Counted from the first letter of the stretch, positions 43,901-51,813 are shown. The stretch is DNA of 64,000 nt from Pseudorasbora parva (GCF_024679245.1 NC_090174.1:16166933-16230932); one strand, 5' to 3'. Translations and numbers: made by a program. Notes: a model not told the origin generated them from the letters alone.

Positions 43901-44505
43901 GGAGGTCGAACAAAATGAGGGCAAGTAATTAATGACAATTCTCATTTTTTAGTGAACCAACCCTTTGATTTGGGACAAAGCCACTAGAGTTCCACTGGGT
44001 GAAAAAAACAAAAGGAAAAAAAACATTTTACAAATTCAAGTTAGACACCACATGGCTATCCAATTAAATTCCAATATAAACTTAAAAAGCTTCCCCAATT
44101 ATACTTGGGATAAGGTGTTGGTGTAATGCATCCTGTTATATAAATAACTTCTGTGTCTCTCAATCAGACTGTCCTCAAGTGCAGTGTGTCAGCCAGTATG
44201 TAGCAAAACAGGCAGATGAGCTTAACTTAGAGCCATCTGATATCATCAATGTACTGCGCAAAACCAATGAAGGTACAGTTAAAAAATAAAATTACTTAAA
44301 TGCACTCGAATAATTCACTAAAACTGATTTCTGTGTTCATTCCACTCCTCAAGGTTGGTATGAAGGCATGCGTCTCTATGACAGAAAGAAGGGCTGGTTT
44401 CCAGCAGAGAACGTGATTGAAGTAACCACTGATCACCAAAGACGAAGGAATGTTAGAGAGCAGTACCAAATCTCACAAACCACTTGTCAAAACACTCCAA
44501 GATGA
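8657..44505 (+). CDS. Ephexin-family Rho guanine-nucleotide exchange factor (DH-PH-SH3), 3' part of gene
   Basis: Nine exons can be joined in frame: 8657-8809, 8928-9057, 9153-9227, 18914-18994, 19569-19723, 40172-40339, 40515-40594, 44168-44272 and 44354-44505. All have AG acceptors, GT donors and matching phases. The product contains the second half of the Dbl-homology (DH) domain, a PH domain and a C-terminal SH3 domain, the order typical of ephexins (NGEF, ARHGEF5, -16, -19, -26). Such proteins load GTP on Rho GTPases at the membrane and actin cortex. The first half of the DH domain and the N-terminus are missing and are presumably upstream. Introns of 9.7 and 20.4 kb are packed with transposons, yet no exon is disrupted. 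I cannot decide which ephexin paralogue it is. Confidence 0.9.
9503..10508. mobile_element. TIR DNA transposon, non-autonomous (about 1 kb)
   Basis: The ends AGCCCTATTCGGACAGGATT and its inverse (AATTCAGTCCGAATAGGGCT) extend into a longer matching region that includes CATGGGGACATGGGGGTAAA. ATA flanks both sides, suggesting a 3-bp target duplication (Harbinger-like). There is no coding content. It contains the MITE at 9675-9940. Confidence 0.8.
9675..9940. mobile_element. Palindromic MITE with TA target duplication
   Basis: The terminal repeat CACTCTAAAAAATGCTGGG and its inverse close a 266-bp element flanked by TA. The interior is mostly repeated AACCCAA / TTGGGTT blocks (for example ACTGGGTTAAAACAACTCAA repeated), so the whole element can fold back on itself. 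It is inserted in the 9503-10508 element. Confidence 0.85.
10509..11597 (-). mobile_element. Remnant of a THAP-encoding DNA transposon
   Basis: This is an intron segment of decayed repeat. On the - strand a frame at 11223-11504 contains [19 protein letters not shown] and [10 protein letters not shown], the first half of a THAP finger. After a frame change the pieces [10 protein letters not shown] follow, where a THAP domain has its final motif. Element ends were not found, and the DIRS element has cut it on the right. It is a different THAP lineage from the one at 7850-8074. Confidence 0.5.
12487..13000 (+). pseudogene. DIRS reverse transcriptase fragment
   Basis: The frame encodes [16 protein letters not shown] (catalytic motif A with LKDAYF), [15 protein letters not shown] and [15 protein letters not shown]. 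The last holds the YLDD box in the form typical of DIRS elements. The reading frame is lost after about 12850. The upstream part of the RT and most of gag are deleted, so the protein is incomplete. Confidence 0.85.
13141..13915 (+). pseudogene. DIRS RNase H and methyltransferase-like region
   Basis: An RNase H start is seen as [19 protein letters not shown] at about 13158. The frame then shifts, and from 13307 it continues [20 protein letters not shown] and [13 protein letters not shown]. After that comes a stretch rich in Trp and Pro ([31 protein letters not shown]). It occupies the position where fish DIRS elements carry a DAM-methylase-like domain. Confidence 0.7.
14872..14946. repeat. AT dinucleotide microsatellite
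   Basis: About 37 uninterrupted TA units lie inside the EnSpm element. A second TA tract at 15317-15449 includes interspersed TACATA variants. Confidence 0.97.
15317..15449. repeat. AT-rich microsatellite with ATACAT variants
   Basis: TA repeats are interrupted by ACATATACATATACAT inside the EnSpm element. The long tyrosine/isoleucine frames across it are translation of the repeat. Confidence 0.95.
15699..16767 (+). pseudogene. Possible EnSpm accessory gene, exon-like fragments
   Basis: An ATG at 15699 opens [17 protein letters not shown] and runs to a CCAG|GTAAAA donor. Next come a frame with [20 protein letters not shown] and a basic [18 protein letters not shown] stretch (a possible nuclear signal) up to GCG|GTAAGA, then a frame at 16585-16767 with [18 protein letters not shown]. 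This resembles the small non-transposase ORF I associate with fish EnSpm elements, but the joining is uncertain and stops are present. Confidence 0.45.
18914..19723 (+). CDS. RhoGEF exons: end of DH, DH-PH linker and start of PH (two exons)
   Basis: Exon 18914-18994 (27 codons) encodes [17 protein letters not shown] and ends LEFDKLK, the last DH helix and linker. Exon 19569-19723 begins [20 protein letters not shown] and ends [13 protein letters not shown], the first PH strands, with two bases of the next codon. Acceptors are ATGCAG and TCTACAG; donors are AAG|GTCAGT and AAAAG|GTTAG. Confidence 0.92.
19755..20425. mobile_element. Remnant of TTAA-type palindromic element(s)
   Basis: The left edge is CCTTAAAGGTGAAGTATG. 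The right edge is TTTTTGGGTGAACTAACCCT next to TTAA at 20421, the same terminus as the elements at 41074-41877 and 43333-43964. Internal text such as GAAATCACGTGACATCCGAA resembles the interior of the 43333 element. The left end belongs to another family, so this may be a composite. Confidence 0.5.
20888..21475 (+). pseudogene. L1 ORF1 (RNA-binding protein), frameshifted
   Basis: From [16 protein letters not shown] the frame is damaged, then continues [20 protein letters not shown] (21005 onward). This is the end of the coiled coil and the start of the RNA-recognition-like domain. After a frameshift near 21250 it reads [16 protein letters not shown] and [19 protein letters not shown] last piece, [18 protein letters not shown], ends at 21475. 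ORF1p packages L1 RNA for retrotransposition. Confidence 0.75.
21898..23331 (-). mobile_element. Tc1-like transposon inside the L1
   Basis: TA-flanked ends CAGTGCC (21898) and GGCACTG (23331) enclose a degenerate transposase on the - strand. A second pair of inverted repeats lies inside (AAGAATCAACAACAAGTGGG near 21935 and its inverse near 23215), giving long terminal repeats of more than 200 bp. The left TIR is shortened by a small deletion. Confidence 0.88.
22097..22961 (-). pseudogene. Tc1-like transposase, frameshifted
   Basis: The N-terminal helix-turn-helix begins [20 protein letters not shown] (22961) with [15 protein letters not shown] frameshifted middle carries [20 protein letters not shown] (first catalytic Asp) and [18 protein letters not shown]. 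The C-terminus is [20 protein letters not shown] (third acidic residue of the DDE triad). At least two frame changes split it. Confidence 0.88.
23420..25857 (+). pseudogene. L1 ORF2 (endonuclease and reverse transcriptase), decayed
   Basis: The endonuclease begins [20 protein letters not shown]. One catalytic Asp site is changed (GGGLN where GGDFN is usual), while [10 protein letters not shown] and [12 protein letters not shown] remain. The RT part shows [30 protein letters not shown] and [19 protein letters not shown]. After about 25430 an internal deletion removes the YADD region and joins directly to the C-terminal zinc-knuckle-like segment [18 protein letters not shown]. The end near 25857 is KEKESG then stop. 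Several frameshifts are present. Confidence 0.85.
26817..26883. repeat. TTTA tetranucleotide microsatellite
   Basis: GTTT repeats pass into about 15 TTTA units inside the Harbinger element. Confidence 0.97.
27108..27851 (+). pseudogene. Harbinger transposase N-terminal exon, split by hAT
   Basis: The left piece reads [20 protein letters not shown] and [17 protein letters not shown] to 27234. Past the insertion the frame resumes at 27772 as GPTL, a stop, then [19 protein letters not shown]. Both pieces are the conserved N-terminal part of HARBI1-like transposases. The rest, including the DDE core, is absent. Confidence 0.7.
27235..27765. mobile_element. Non-autonomous hAT element with 8-bp TSD
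   Basis: TTGTTGGA is present at 27227-27234 and again at 27766-27773 (9 bp if the preceding C is counted). The element begins TAGCCTGACAAGCC and ends TTTCTAGGCTAC. A related copy in the opposite orientation occupies about 54265-54600. The 27258-27726 open frames have no transposase motifs. Confidence 0.8.
28402..29660. other. Intron stretch without recognised genes
   Basis: This stretch is AT-rich intronic DNA with scattered repeat-like text. The only distinct item is a run of about 19 C followed by about 19 A at 29067-29102. No exons or element termini were found. Confidence 0.6.
29667..30162 (-). repeat. Putative solo LTR
   Basis: On the - strand this begins TGTTTTCCACCCCCCTCTC and ends TTGCAATACA. 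A CCAAT-type box (TCTGATTGGTCAG), a GATAGATAAAAGAAG TATA-like site and a pyrimidine-rich TCTCTGG / TCTTCTCT leader give it the layout of a retroviral-type LTR. No target duplication was found, so the borders are tentative. Confidence 0.35.
30204..31672 (+). mobile_element. Second DIRS element, 5' fragment (terminal repeat plus gag remnant)
   Basis: GACGCTGCATGATGACGCAT at 30212 and the following text match the left end at 11614, including AATTCATTGGCTGATGG and ACCTTTGAGCTATACTGGCG. Next comes a TA microsatellite (30501-30559), then a gag-like frame with [18 protein letters not shown] and LLSSVRDF. The RT and recombinase are absent, and similarity stops near 31672. Confidence 0.8.
30501..30559. 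repeat. AT microsatellite in the DIRS fragment
   Basis: About 29 TA units replace a short segment of the DIRS 5' region, compared with the copy at about 11905-11990. Confidence 0.95.
31779..34190 (-). pseudogene. hAT (ZBED-type) transposase, broken
   Basis: On the - strand, from high to low coordinates, the pieces are [40 protein letters not shown] with [20 protein letters not shown], and, after a gap, [20 protein letters not shown] and [20 protein letters not shown] with [18 protein letters not shown]. The last is the hAT C-terminal dimerisation motif. Stops and frame changes are present. Sequence at about 32285-33560 interrupts it; part of that may be an intron, given the acceptor TTCACAG before 32283. 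Confidence 0.82.
33240..33560. repeat. Intervening repeat block with GT microsatellite
   Basis: GGGTAGGTTTAGGG occurs three times, with GTGTGT units at about 33287-33316 and a GCGTGTCATACATATGCC motif. Similar text occurs in the palindromic element at 38518-38790. It lies inside the hAT pseudogene. Confidence 0.6.
34681..34760 (-). repeat. LINE/SINE-type 3' tail with TAA repeat
   Basis: On the - strand GCACTTTGAGATTCTTCGG and then AAGTGCATTATAAATAAAAT lead into ATT repeats. This is the usual 3' end of L2/CR1-like elements and of SINEs that share that tail. Downstream bases to about 35560 are GC-rich and unassigned; a copy of the same element may extend through 35560-38200. Confidence 0.5.
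34761..36225. other. Intron stretch, unassigned repeat-like DNA
   Basis: A G run and an A run lie at 34764-34801, then GC-rich text in which GAGCTGATGGTGGACAG-type units recur three times (34866-34922). The overlapping open frames on both strands at 34837-35366 share no recognisable motif and look like chance in GC-rich DNA. Nothing else could be supported. Confidence 0.5.
36226..37750 (+). mobile_element. Tc1-like transposon
   Basis: TA-flanked ends CAGTCGTGG and CCACGACTG enclose 1525 bp. The inverted repeats reach inward about 100 bp (AAATATGATCAAATATGGCTG and its inverse). A decayed transposase lies on the + strand. Confidence 0.88.
36609..37590 (+). pseudogene. Tc1-like transposase, heavily mutated
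   Basis: The start [20 protein letters not shown] with [20 protein letters not shown] is an intact N-terminal helix-turn-helix. After 36806 the frame breaks repeatedly. Traces such as VLWSG (for LWSDE), [17 protein letters not shown] text near 37325 and a C-terminal helix remain readable by shifting frames. Confidence 0.75.
38220..38254. repeat. Homopolymer pair, about 21 C then 13 A
   Basis: A C run is directly followed by an A run, as at 29067-29102. The length is unreliable in any assembly. Confidence 0.9.
38275..39155. mobile_element. Non-autonomous TIR element (GGCCTCGTCCACACGAAG)
   Basis: The end GGCCTCGTCCACACG at 38275 and its near inverse CATGTGGACGGGGCCT at 39140-39155 bracket short imperfect repeats such as TCCACACGGGATTAAG. 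It could be a hAT relative, but no 8-bp duplication is visible. It contains the palindrome at 38518-38790. Confidence 0.6.
38518..38790. mobile_element. Palindromic element with 65-bp arms
   Basis: AATGCGTATAAATAGTACGA with TGTGCAATGTCGTGGAATGT on the left is repeated inversely at 38725-38790. The short central part repeats the word GGCGT / ACGCC. It is non-coding. Confidence 0.8.
39160..40085 (-). pseudogene. L1-type reverse transcriptase fragment
   Basis: On the - strand, from about 40065 down, motifs appear in order: [54 protein letters not shown] and [10 protein letters not shown]. The last stands where the FADD catalytic box belongs and lacks both Asp residues. It ends with [20 protein letters not shown]. 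No endonuclease and no 3' tail are seen. It is a different lineage from the L1 at 20776. Confidence 0.8.
40172..40594 (+). CDS. RhoGEF exons: remainder of the PH domain (two exons)
   Basis: Exon 40172-40339 starts after a long pyrimidine tract (CTCTCTTCTCAG) and encodes [20 protein letters not shown] and then [12 protein letters not shown], the core PH strands. Exon 40515-40594 encodes [16 protein letters not shown], the C-terminal PH helix with its invariant Trp, and ends at EKIYEDW. Intron phases join to the preceding exon (Ser codon) and to the SH3 exon (Asp codon). Confidence 0.93.
40960..42712 (-). pseudogene. Tc1-like transposase, split by a TTAA element
   Basis: From the start codon near 42712, pieces include [40 protein letters not shown] and PSAEKL-like text. 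The part near 41065 is cut by the 41074-41877 element. The remainder of the C-terminus (ITPQQCHRL region) lies at about 40960-41070. Frames shift several times. Confidence 0.85.
41074..41877. mobile_element. TTAA-flanked palindromic element (AGGGTTAGTTCACCC family)
   Basis: TTAA is at 41070-41073 and 41878-41881. The right end reads TTTTTGGGTGAACTAACCCT; the left end has a short rearrangement but contains TAGTTCACCCAAAAATGAAA. Long inner arms also match inversely (AACATAAATGAAGATATT near 41177 and its inverse near 41775). Comparison with the other two Tc1 copies shows the empty site, confirming an insertion. Confidence 0.85.
43333..43964. mobile_element. Second TTAA-type palindromic element of the same family
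   Basis: AGGGTTAGTTCACTCAAAA follows TTAA (43329-43332). The right end AGTGAACCAACCCT is followed by TTGA, a mutated TTAA. An inner inverted repeat has arms at about 43507-43570 and 43615-43672. Confidence 0.8.
44168..44505 (+). CDS. RhoGEF exons: SH3 domain and C-terminus (two exons)
   Basis: Exon 44168-44272 encodes [20 protein letters not shown] and then [11 protein letters not shown]. Exon 44354-44505 encodes [20 protein letters not shown] and a short basic tail ending at TGA. The hallmark DELxL acidic loop, GWF turn and PAENV end of an SH3 domain are all present. The SH3 domain at the very C-terminus is characteristic of ephexins. The stop is at 44503-44505. Confidence 0.94.
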
Positions 44506-45079
44506 ACCCTATGAATCCTACTACCCCTCCCATTCACAATCCATCCCTAATAGTTTCTCACCACTCTTTGAGGACCCGTTTTAAAATGAGGACAAAAAAA
44601 AAAGAAAAAAAAAGAAAAGTGTAAAACAAACTTCCTGTTTGAACTTTCCTATTGAAATGGGAAGTTGGGGTTAATAAGCAACCCCTTTAACTGGTTATCA
44701 TCTTTAGAAAAATGAATAAAATCAAGAAGATTTTAACAAATGTCAGAACGGAAGCATGAATTGTTCATCAAAAAGTTAACTTTTATTGGACAGATCTGTT
44801 GTTGTCATAAGGCGACCGGACAAGCCCCTTTCATTGTGCTGTCAGGCTTCACCTTCAGCATCATAGAAGCAGTGCAAGCAAGTTTTTATTGCTACATCTG
44901 TAATAATCCAAAACACACACAAAATAAGCAATTAGACATTCAGTTAACTCACACGTTTACCCCAATGTTAACAAATCAATTGGATAAAAATGGATAAAAC
45001 AGTCTTGGACTTTACTCTGTGATCTATTGCCTTGGATACAGCCTAAAGGTAAATGTTTTTGATTATCAATGGCAATATA
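44506..45079 (+). other. Probable 3' UTR of the RhoGEF gene
   Basis: This non-coding stretch follows the stop codon and contains an AATAAA signal at 44715-44720. The open frame at 44740-44997 has no recognisable motifs. The stretch ends at the TA target site of the Tc1-like terminus at 45080. Confidence 0.5.
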
Positions 45080-46120
45080 CACTCACTGGCCACTTTATTA
45101 GGTACACCTTGCTAGAACCAAGTGGAAGGGTTGGCTCGATATCCATTTCGATCTTGATTCAGTATCAAGTCATATGTAGTATATAGCCTACTGTACATAA
45201 GGGGAAAAAAATGTTTGTCTTAGCACTATTTTAACCGTGCCTTGCATTCATTAGTATTCACTTGTGTTTGCTTATATAATAAGCATCATTACATCAAAAA
45301 TATTAGGATGGAAGTTTAAGTTTTAAAATTTTCACATAACGAAATGTAGTGTTTCATCATATGTAAATATTTATTAAAATGCAAGACTGAAATACTTTGA
45401 GCAACTAGATTAGAGACCAGAAAATGACTAATTTGCCTCTGAATTGGAATTCTTTATTTTAACCTTAATTACTACACTAATTGTAATAAAATATTTTTCT
45501 AATAATATTTGTATTATTTACAAGTAGTCATTAATTGATAATAATTATTGCACAAATAGTATTTACTACCAAAAGATCACCAAGATATTCGATAATTATT
45601 AAACTATAGAACATTTATTTAATTGAAAAATAGTTATGGTGTATGGTCACATTTGTCATCAATAAGTATGAGTGTGACCAGTTAGTAGCCTAAAGAATAC
45701 CTGAGGGCTAAATACAAGATACAAGAACATTAATGTTAACAATGTTGCATCTCTATCACGCTTCATAAATCTTGTAATTATGGTTGACTTAATAATCAAT
45801 GCACAATATGATGTACTGTTCACCAAAACTTGCTGCAAACATCTGTGTAGTGAAACTGTTGTGCATCGGCTTAAGCCATTCAAATGCACTGACACAGTGC
45901 TAGAAGTATTGAGTGCTCCATGAACCACGTGATCGTGCAAGCTGCCAGTAGATGAGAGCATGTCGCAACTACGTTTTTCAACACCTCTGGCTTTAACATT
46001 ATGCCACATTAGCGCTAAAACGCCATTTATTGTTTGAATTTTGCATTAAAATTTAAAGCATTAAAAGATTTAGTTAGGCCGACTGAGAGTGTGTGAAAAC
46101 GCGTGAGAGTTGGCAACCCT

Positions 46121-46322
46121 ATTAGAGGGTTATAGCGATCAAAAAACAAACTGCTCAAGAACAACTGGATGGCACAGGCACGACAGACCTACTAACGAAC
46201 ATATTACAATTATGTCCAGATAAGATGGTTACAGTGATCACAAAAACAAACAGTTCTCATGAACAACCCCATACACAAGCATGACAGTCCAACCAACGAA
46301 CATACTACAATTATGACCAGAT
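46121..46322. repeat. Two-copy tandem repeat, about 100 bp unit
   Basis: Unit 1 (46121-46220) and unit 2 (46221-46320) share TAGAGGGTTA / TAAGATGGTTA starts, GATCA.AAAACAAAC and AACGAACATA.TACAATTATG. Divergence is about 20 percent by eye. A partial third unit begins at 46321. Confidence 0.75.
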
Positions 46323-47282
46323 TAGAGGGTGAAAGAATATGAAAAGAGGAAACAAACATATATTAGGAGTAGATTATCTTAATGTTGGGACACATTTTGT
46401 GAGATGACACCTGAAACAGACAGTGAGGGGGTTTAGACATACCAGGCTTATACGGTGTGGAAACGAACGGTTATTTATCGTCGCTGAAGAACAATAGCAA
46501 AAGGACAAACAACCCTACTTAAGTAAAAAGTACCTGATTTTAAATGTACTTTAAGTATTAAAATGAAAAGTAATTGCATAATAAATTATCTTAAGGTCTA
46601 TATTCTAATAATTAAAAAGAAGAAAACCGTATGGGCTGTGGCATTTTAATTATGTTAGTTTTGGGTTAATGTAATTGTGCTTACCATCTATCGCCCAGTT
46701 TATATTCTGACTTACAATTCTGGTTATCTAATCGGGGTGATCTGCAGAGTTAAATTATTCTGAAGCAACAGTCTCATCAGCTTTGATGTATTTAAATCTT
46801 CAAATTTATGATATGTTTACCTTTTATATAGGATTTTTTTGTCAGCCACAGACGGTAAAAAATTACCTATCATTTATTTTTTCAAGCTACCTAATAAAAT
46901 ATTAAACCTTTGTTTTTTTTTCTTGATATTTTGTGACTTATTTATCATCATGAACATGCATGCAAAGTTTCAACATGCTGGTGTTTTTTGACATATGCAA
47001 ACAAAATTACTATTACGTGTGTGATGTTCACGGGTCAATTTGACCCTCATAGGCAGCTATTCAAGAGCAACTGTACAGACACAAAATAAAAACATTCATT
47101 TCATGTATGTCAGGCCATCAACTCCAGTTCTAAAGTGTAAGTAAACCTAAAAGCACTTTCTGTGTGCTCATCATCAGATGTAAATTCTTGACTTTATAAA
47201 AAGAGTTTACAAAATAGCCAATTTAGGAAAAGTAAAGATTTTCATTATACAGCTACATTTAAGGGTTCAGTTATGATGTTTA

Positions 47283-47284
47283 AA

Positions 47285-47373
<89 letters not shown>
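47283..47373. repeat. AT dinucleotide microsatellite
   Basis: About 45 TA units, followed by a T run. Confidence 0.97.
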
Positions 47374-47379
<6 letters not shown>

Positions 47380-47960
47380 TTTTTTTTATGTGTATGTCAG
47401 CATACTATTTATTTTAAAGCTTTGAAAAATTGTTAAAAAACATTTTTTATTAAATCATGTTCAGATATATATATATATTTTTGGAATATTTGACAAATGT
47501 TGATATTAAAAGTTGACAGTTTGTACCTAAATCTTCGTTGTTTTTCAGAGTGTGATTTTTGAGGAATTGTATTGAATCCAATTAGGGTCAATTTGACCCG
47601 CTCCATAAAGGGTGTACACAGAAATTGAACAGTGCACAAGGGTTAATGGAAATAAGAAATGTTGGAAATAATGTTTAAACATGAAAACCACCAGTTGGTG
47701 ACGGCAGATCTTAATGAGTGAGTCATCGAGTTGGTTCGTTCAAACAGCTGATTTGTTCATAAATGAGGCAGTCGTTTACAACAGGTCATTGAATCTTTGA
47801 TTCAACAGATTCATTCAAAACGCAGAATCATTCAGTAACACTGTTGTTTTGAGATGAGTTATGGTTCTGATGTGGAAATATGATCTGATCTTAGAAATAT
47901 TTTTGCTGCTGAAATAGAACAAAAGCAGTCAATATTGCATCTAAAATGTTAGTGACTTAA

Positions 47961-49607
47961 AGGTACCATGGCATGGGTTGTTTTATAATGTTTCCTGGGG
48001 TGTACTTATATTGATAGTATGGTTTTTACATAAAAAAATAAAATAAAAGAAGTCATAATTTAGAAATAATAGGCATTTTTTCTATACTGATATTAGCCCT
48101 CTGTTTAGAATGCTCGGTTTCAAGCGGCGTGTCTGCTGTGAGACTTCAGTGAAAACACCCACTGTTGTGATTGGCTGACATCTTTACATTTAAAATTAGA
48201 TAACGTGCGGATGGGGGTGTGGTCTAGTCAGGCACGAGCAGCGATGGGAAGTTTGGCTCGTTTCCGCAAACCTGTTCTTTCGGACAGTTTGTTTCAACGA
48301 TCCGGTAAAAAAAACAAAAAACAGATCACCTGTTCTTTTACGTCTTTACGTAATGACGTCATTTCTATCATCCCGGCGGATGAAAATACATTCAAACATC
48401 CATATAAAGTATTTGTAATCAAAACTTAGTATAGTAATAATTATTATTGACATCATCTTGGATACATTTATGTTTTGCAACAGCACTTAATATAGCCACT
48501 GTCATGCAAACACTGATGTTTTACACAAATTAAATAAACTTACATTGACATAATACTTACACAAATCCTCAGTTCAACCGTGCTCCCGTATTATCAGCAT
48601 CAGCTATCCAGTCAAAGAGAAACAGTTCGGTTACGACGCTTTCACTCATGCTCAGTATCTCAGCTCACTGGTTCTCAGAATCGAACATGTCTGATAGAAA
48701 TGGTTCTCGATTCTGTACTGGTGATCCGAGAACCGTTGCAACCCGGTCAATCTGACTCGAGAACCGCTGTATCAGTGTGTGTGTCTGCTGAGCTGCGAAC
48801 TGCTGCAAGCTGAATATGTAGTCTATATCAAACCTACTGTTTTGATTACATTTTTAAATGTGTATCGACTTAGAAATTAAATAAGAAAAAAGCTGTTCCT
48901 GAAAATATCATGCATTATTGATAAAACAAATAAATGTTTAATTTGACTGTTTTACAATCCATTGTTTCCAAACTTTAAAATAATACAGTGATAAGACAGC
49001 TTTATGATGTTTCCAAACGTGATTAGTTTTATACACTTAAAACCTGTATTTCGTTCCTCTGAACAAATAACATGCATGCGCAGCTCATCGGCTCTCAGTA
49101 TCGAACGTGTCCGACAAGCGGTTTTCGATTCTGTACTGCTGATCCGAGGATCCGAGAACCGCTAGGTTAGGTTACACGCGCATGCTCAGTATCAGAGGCT
49201 TGTGAGTTCATCAGATCTCTCAGCAAAACATGTCTCACTTCAGCTAACGATTGGAGTTACAACATCTACTTCAAGATATTCGTTTATTTCTAGTCGGAGT
49301 GACTGTCACTCATGTCAGAAAGTTAATAACTATAGTAACTTGTGGGATCAGCCCACAATTTGATTTGAGACGCAAACCAGGCGGGCAAAGCAGAGGAAGG
49401 AGGCGGTAACCTTTCCTAATATGACGTCCTAACAGGAGAATTCAAGATCAGCTCATCTGAGCTCATTTTCTCAAAGGCAGAGAAAGACAGCCTGAACTCG
49501 TTTTATACTGATCAAAAGTTCTAACGACTTGGGGACAATATTCAGGCTAGGGGAACTCATATTAATGTTGAAAAACCTCAAAATAAAAGTTTCATGCCAT
49601 GGGACCT
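47961..49607. mobile_element. TTAA-flanked transposon (AGGTACCATGGCATG ends)
   Basis: TTAA lies at 47957-47960 and 49608-49611. The ends AGGTACCATGGCATG and CATGCCATGGGACCT are inverted repeats. It is non-coding apart from chance frames and belongs to the same family as 3445-3934. It interrupts the Tc1-like element at 45080-50546. Confidence 0.85.
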
Positions 49608-50548
49608 TTAATTGTGACTTAAAAGTGTTAATTGTTTATGGAACTGTCATATGAAATCAGTGTCACATTTTCAGTCATGATGGTATTCAGGAAAACAGCA
49701 CTCTTGGTCGCGTCGTGATGTTTTTAAACTGTATAATATGCTATAAAATATAAAAACTTAACATTTTGAATTCAGAAAGGTATCAGAAGGGTATGCTGGG
49801 GTCATAAAAGGATGGACATGGTCAGCAAAAATACTCAGGTAGGCTTCTGCATTTAAACAATGCTCATTTGGTACCAAGTGGCCCAAACTGTGCCAACAAA
49901 ATATCCCGCACTGGCATGAACCACTAATAAAGTGCAGGATGGAGCCATGTTTTCATGTCGTTTATGCCAAATTCTGACCCTGCCATCAGAATATTAGAGC
50001 AGAAATTGAGACTCAGAGTCATGCAATGTTTTCCCATACGGTCCAATTTTGGTGAGACCATGTGAATTATAGCCTGAGGGTCCCTGTTCTTAACTGACAG
50101 AAGTGGCAACACGAGTTGTCTTCTGCTGTAGCCCATCTGCTACAAGGTTTGATGTATTGTATGTTCATAGATAGTCTTCTGCAGACCTCGGGCGTAATGA
50201 ACAGTTAGAGTTACCGTTGCCTTTCTATCAGCTCGAATGGTCATTCTCCTCTGACCTCTAGTATCAACAATACATGTTTACCCACATAAAATGTAACCAT
50301 TCTCTGTAAACCTTAGAAATAAATTGTGTGAAAAATCCCAGTTGATTACCAGTTTCTGAAATACCAACAACCATGCCATGTTTAAAAGTAACTTAATATC
50401 AACTTTTTGCCCCATTCTGACACTCAGTTTGAACTTTAGCAGATTGTCTTGACCATATCGGAGTTGCTGCCATATGATTGGCCAATTAAATATTTACGTC
50501 AACGAGCAGTTCAACAGTATACACTTAATAAAGTGGCCAGTGAGTGTA

Positions 50549-51809
50549 GAAATGCCCTTGTTATAGCTCGATACAATGTTAACTACTCGTGTGTGTTGTT
50601 TTATTTTTTATTTTTTTTAAAAGGAGCAGATTTACCTAAATGCACATGATAAAATAAACATTACCTTTATGGGCGTCATCCTCCAACTGACATTGAGTGC
50701 CTTTTTTTATCTGTAAAAGTATATTGAATTAAAGTTGTTAAGTCTGTGCATGCAAAGTAATATTAATCTTAAATGCCTGTTAGCCCTTTAGACAACAGCA
50801 TTATTAGAGCGAAATTAATATGCATTATAATATTCAGAAGTGGCCGGTTGCATAAACTGCCAAGATTAGTTTTACAAGTTAGCCATGTTTTTTTTTCCCC
50901 TCTTCAAGATGGGGTTATATTTTTTTAACAGCTTGTAAAACCATATCAGTTACTCTACATAAAAAGGTAGATCTAATAGTAGGCCTAATAATAATAATAA
51001 TAAAAAAAAGAGTAACTAATTGCTAGCTGGTCAGACTTGTTTTTAACCTAGTGGCTATGTTTATTCAAATGGCCCCAGGGTTCCCAAAATTTTGCTAGCC
51101 GAACCTCTACAAATGTTAATTATTTGAATGAATTAGTCATTTATATTGATGCTTTATATGTACTACTGTACACCCAAAGCATTTTACACACGATAGGGGT
51201 CTCTACTCTACAGGGGTAGTTTTGTTGCATTATTCCAAACAAATAGATTGTTATCCATTAATAAATGTAAAGAGATTCAAAAATTAATTAGATTCACAAA
51301 TAAATACAATGACATTTGTGAATAACAAAAATAAAAATAAATGTGTGGATTTATTTTTTATTTTTATGTCAAACAACTCTGCCTTGCATTTACTTGTGAA
51401 TCGCTTCCTGTGCATTTGTTCATGGCTTCCTCTGCATTTGTGGATCTCTTCCGTGATTGTTTACTAAAATTAGTTATTAAAATGTTGTCTTTAATTTAAA
51501 TCACAAGTTATACAGTGATTTAGTTTCTACAACAAATCCCTGCAATTCCATCCTAGAAATACTAACATGCATCCTAGACTGAGACCATAATATGCATATT
51601 ATGCGTTTTTCCCCATTGTGAGGGCAGAATAAAAGTCCCACAACACAGAAATTTTAAACAAAATAAATAAATAACAGGTATTTAGCAAAATAGAATACCA
51701 AAATATCAAAAACAGAATAATCAGATTTCAAATGCGAGGGGAAAAGGCAATGGGCCTCATTTATCTAATGTAGAACCAAGCACAGAAATCATCTTCGACT
51801 CATGCGTGA
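50549..51809. other. Intergenic stretch without recognised genes
   Basis: This is AT-rich DNA. It includes GGCCGGTTGCATAAACTGCC at 50842, a repeat-like end without a visible partner. Nothing else was supported. Confidence 0.5.
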
Positions 51810-51813
51810 TTAA

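Larger units (their letters stand above)
45125..47957. other. Intergenic AT-rich DNA inside the old Tc1-like element
   Basis: No genes were found here. It contains a diverged tandem duplication (46121-46322), an AT microsatellite (47283-47373) and a pair of GGGTCAATTTGACCC palindromes (47035-47049 and 47584-47598) that may mark the ends of another element. Confidence 0.55.
45080..50546 (-). mobile_element. Old Tc1-like element (CACTCACTGGCCACTTTATT ends)
   Basis: The left end CACTCACTGGCCACTTTATT (45080) and right end AATAAAGTGGCCAGTGAGTG (to 50546) are inverted repeats flanked by TA. On the - strand, 50546 to about 49650 holds the first part of a transposase-like region (KNRDPQAIIHMVSPKLDRMG, MAGSEFGIND) in broken frames. 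Only about 45 bp of the left end are recognisable; the intervening DNA includes other insertions. Confidence 0.7.

Noticed and set aside
44740..44997. 85-residue frame after the RhoGEF stop
   Set aside because: It lies in the probable 3' UTR, has no motif, and a polyadenylation signal precedes it.
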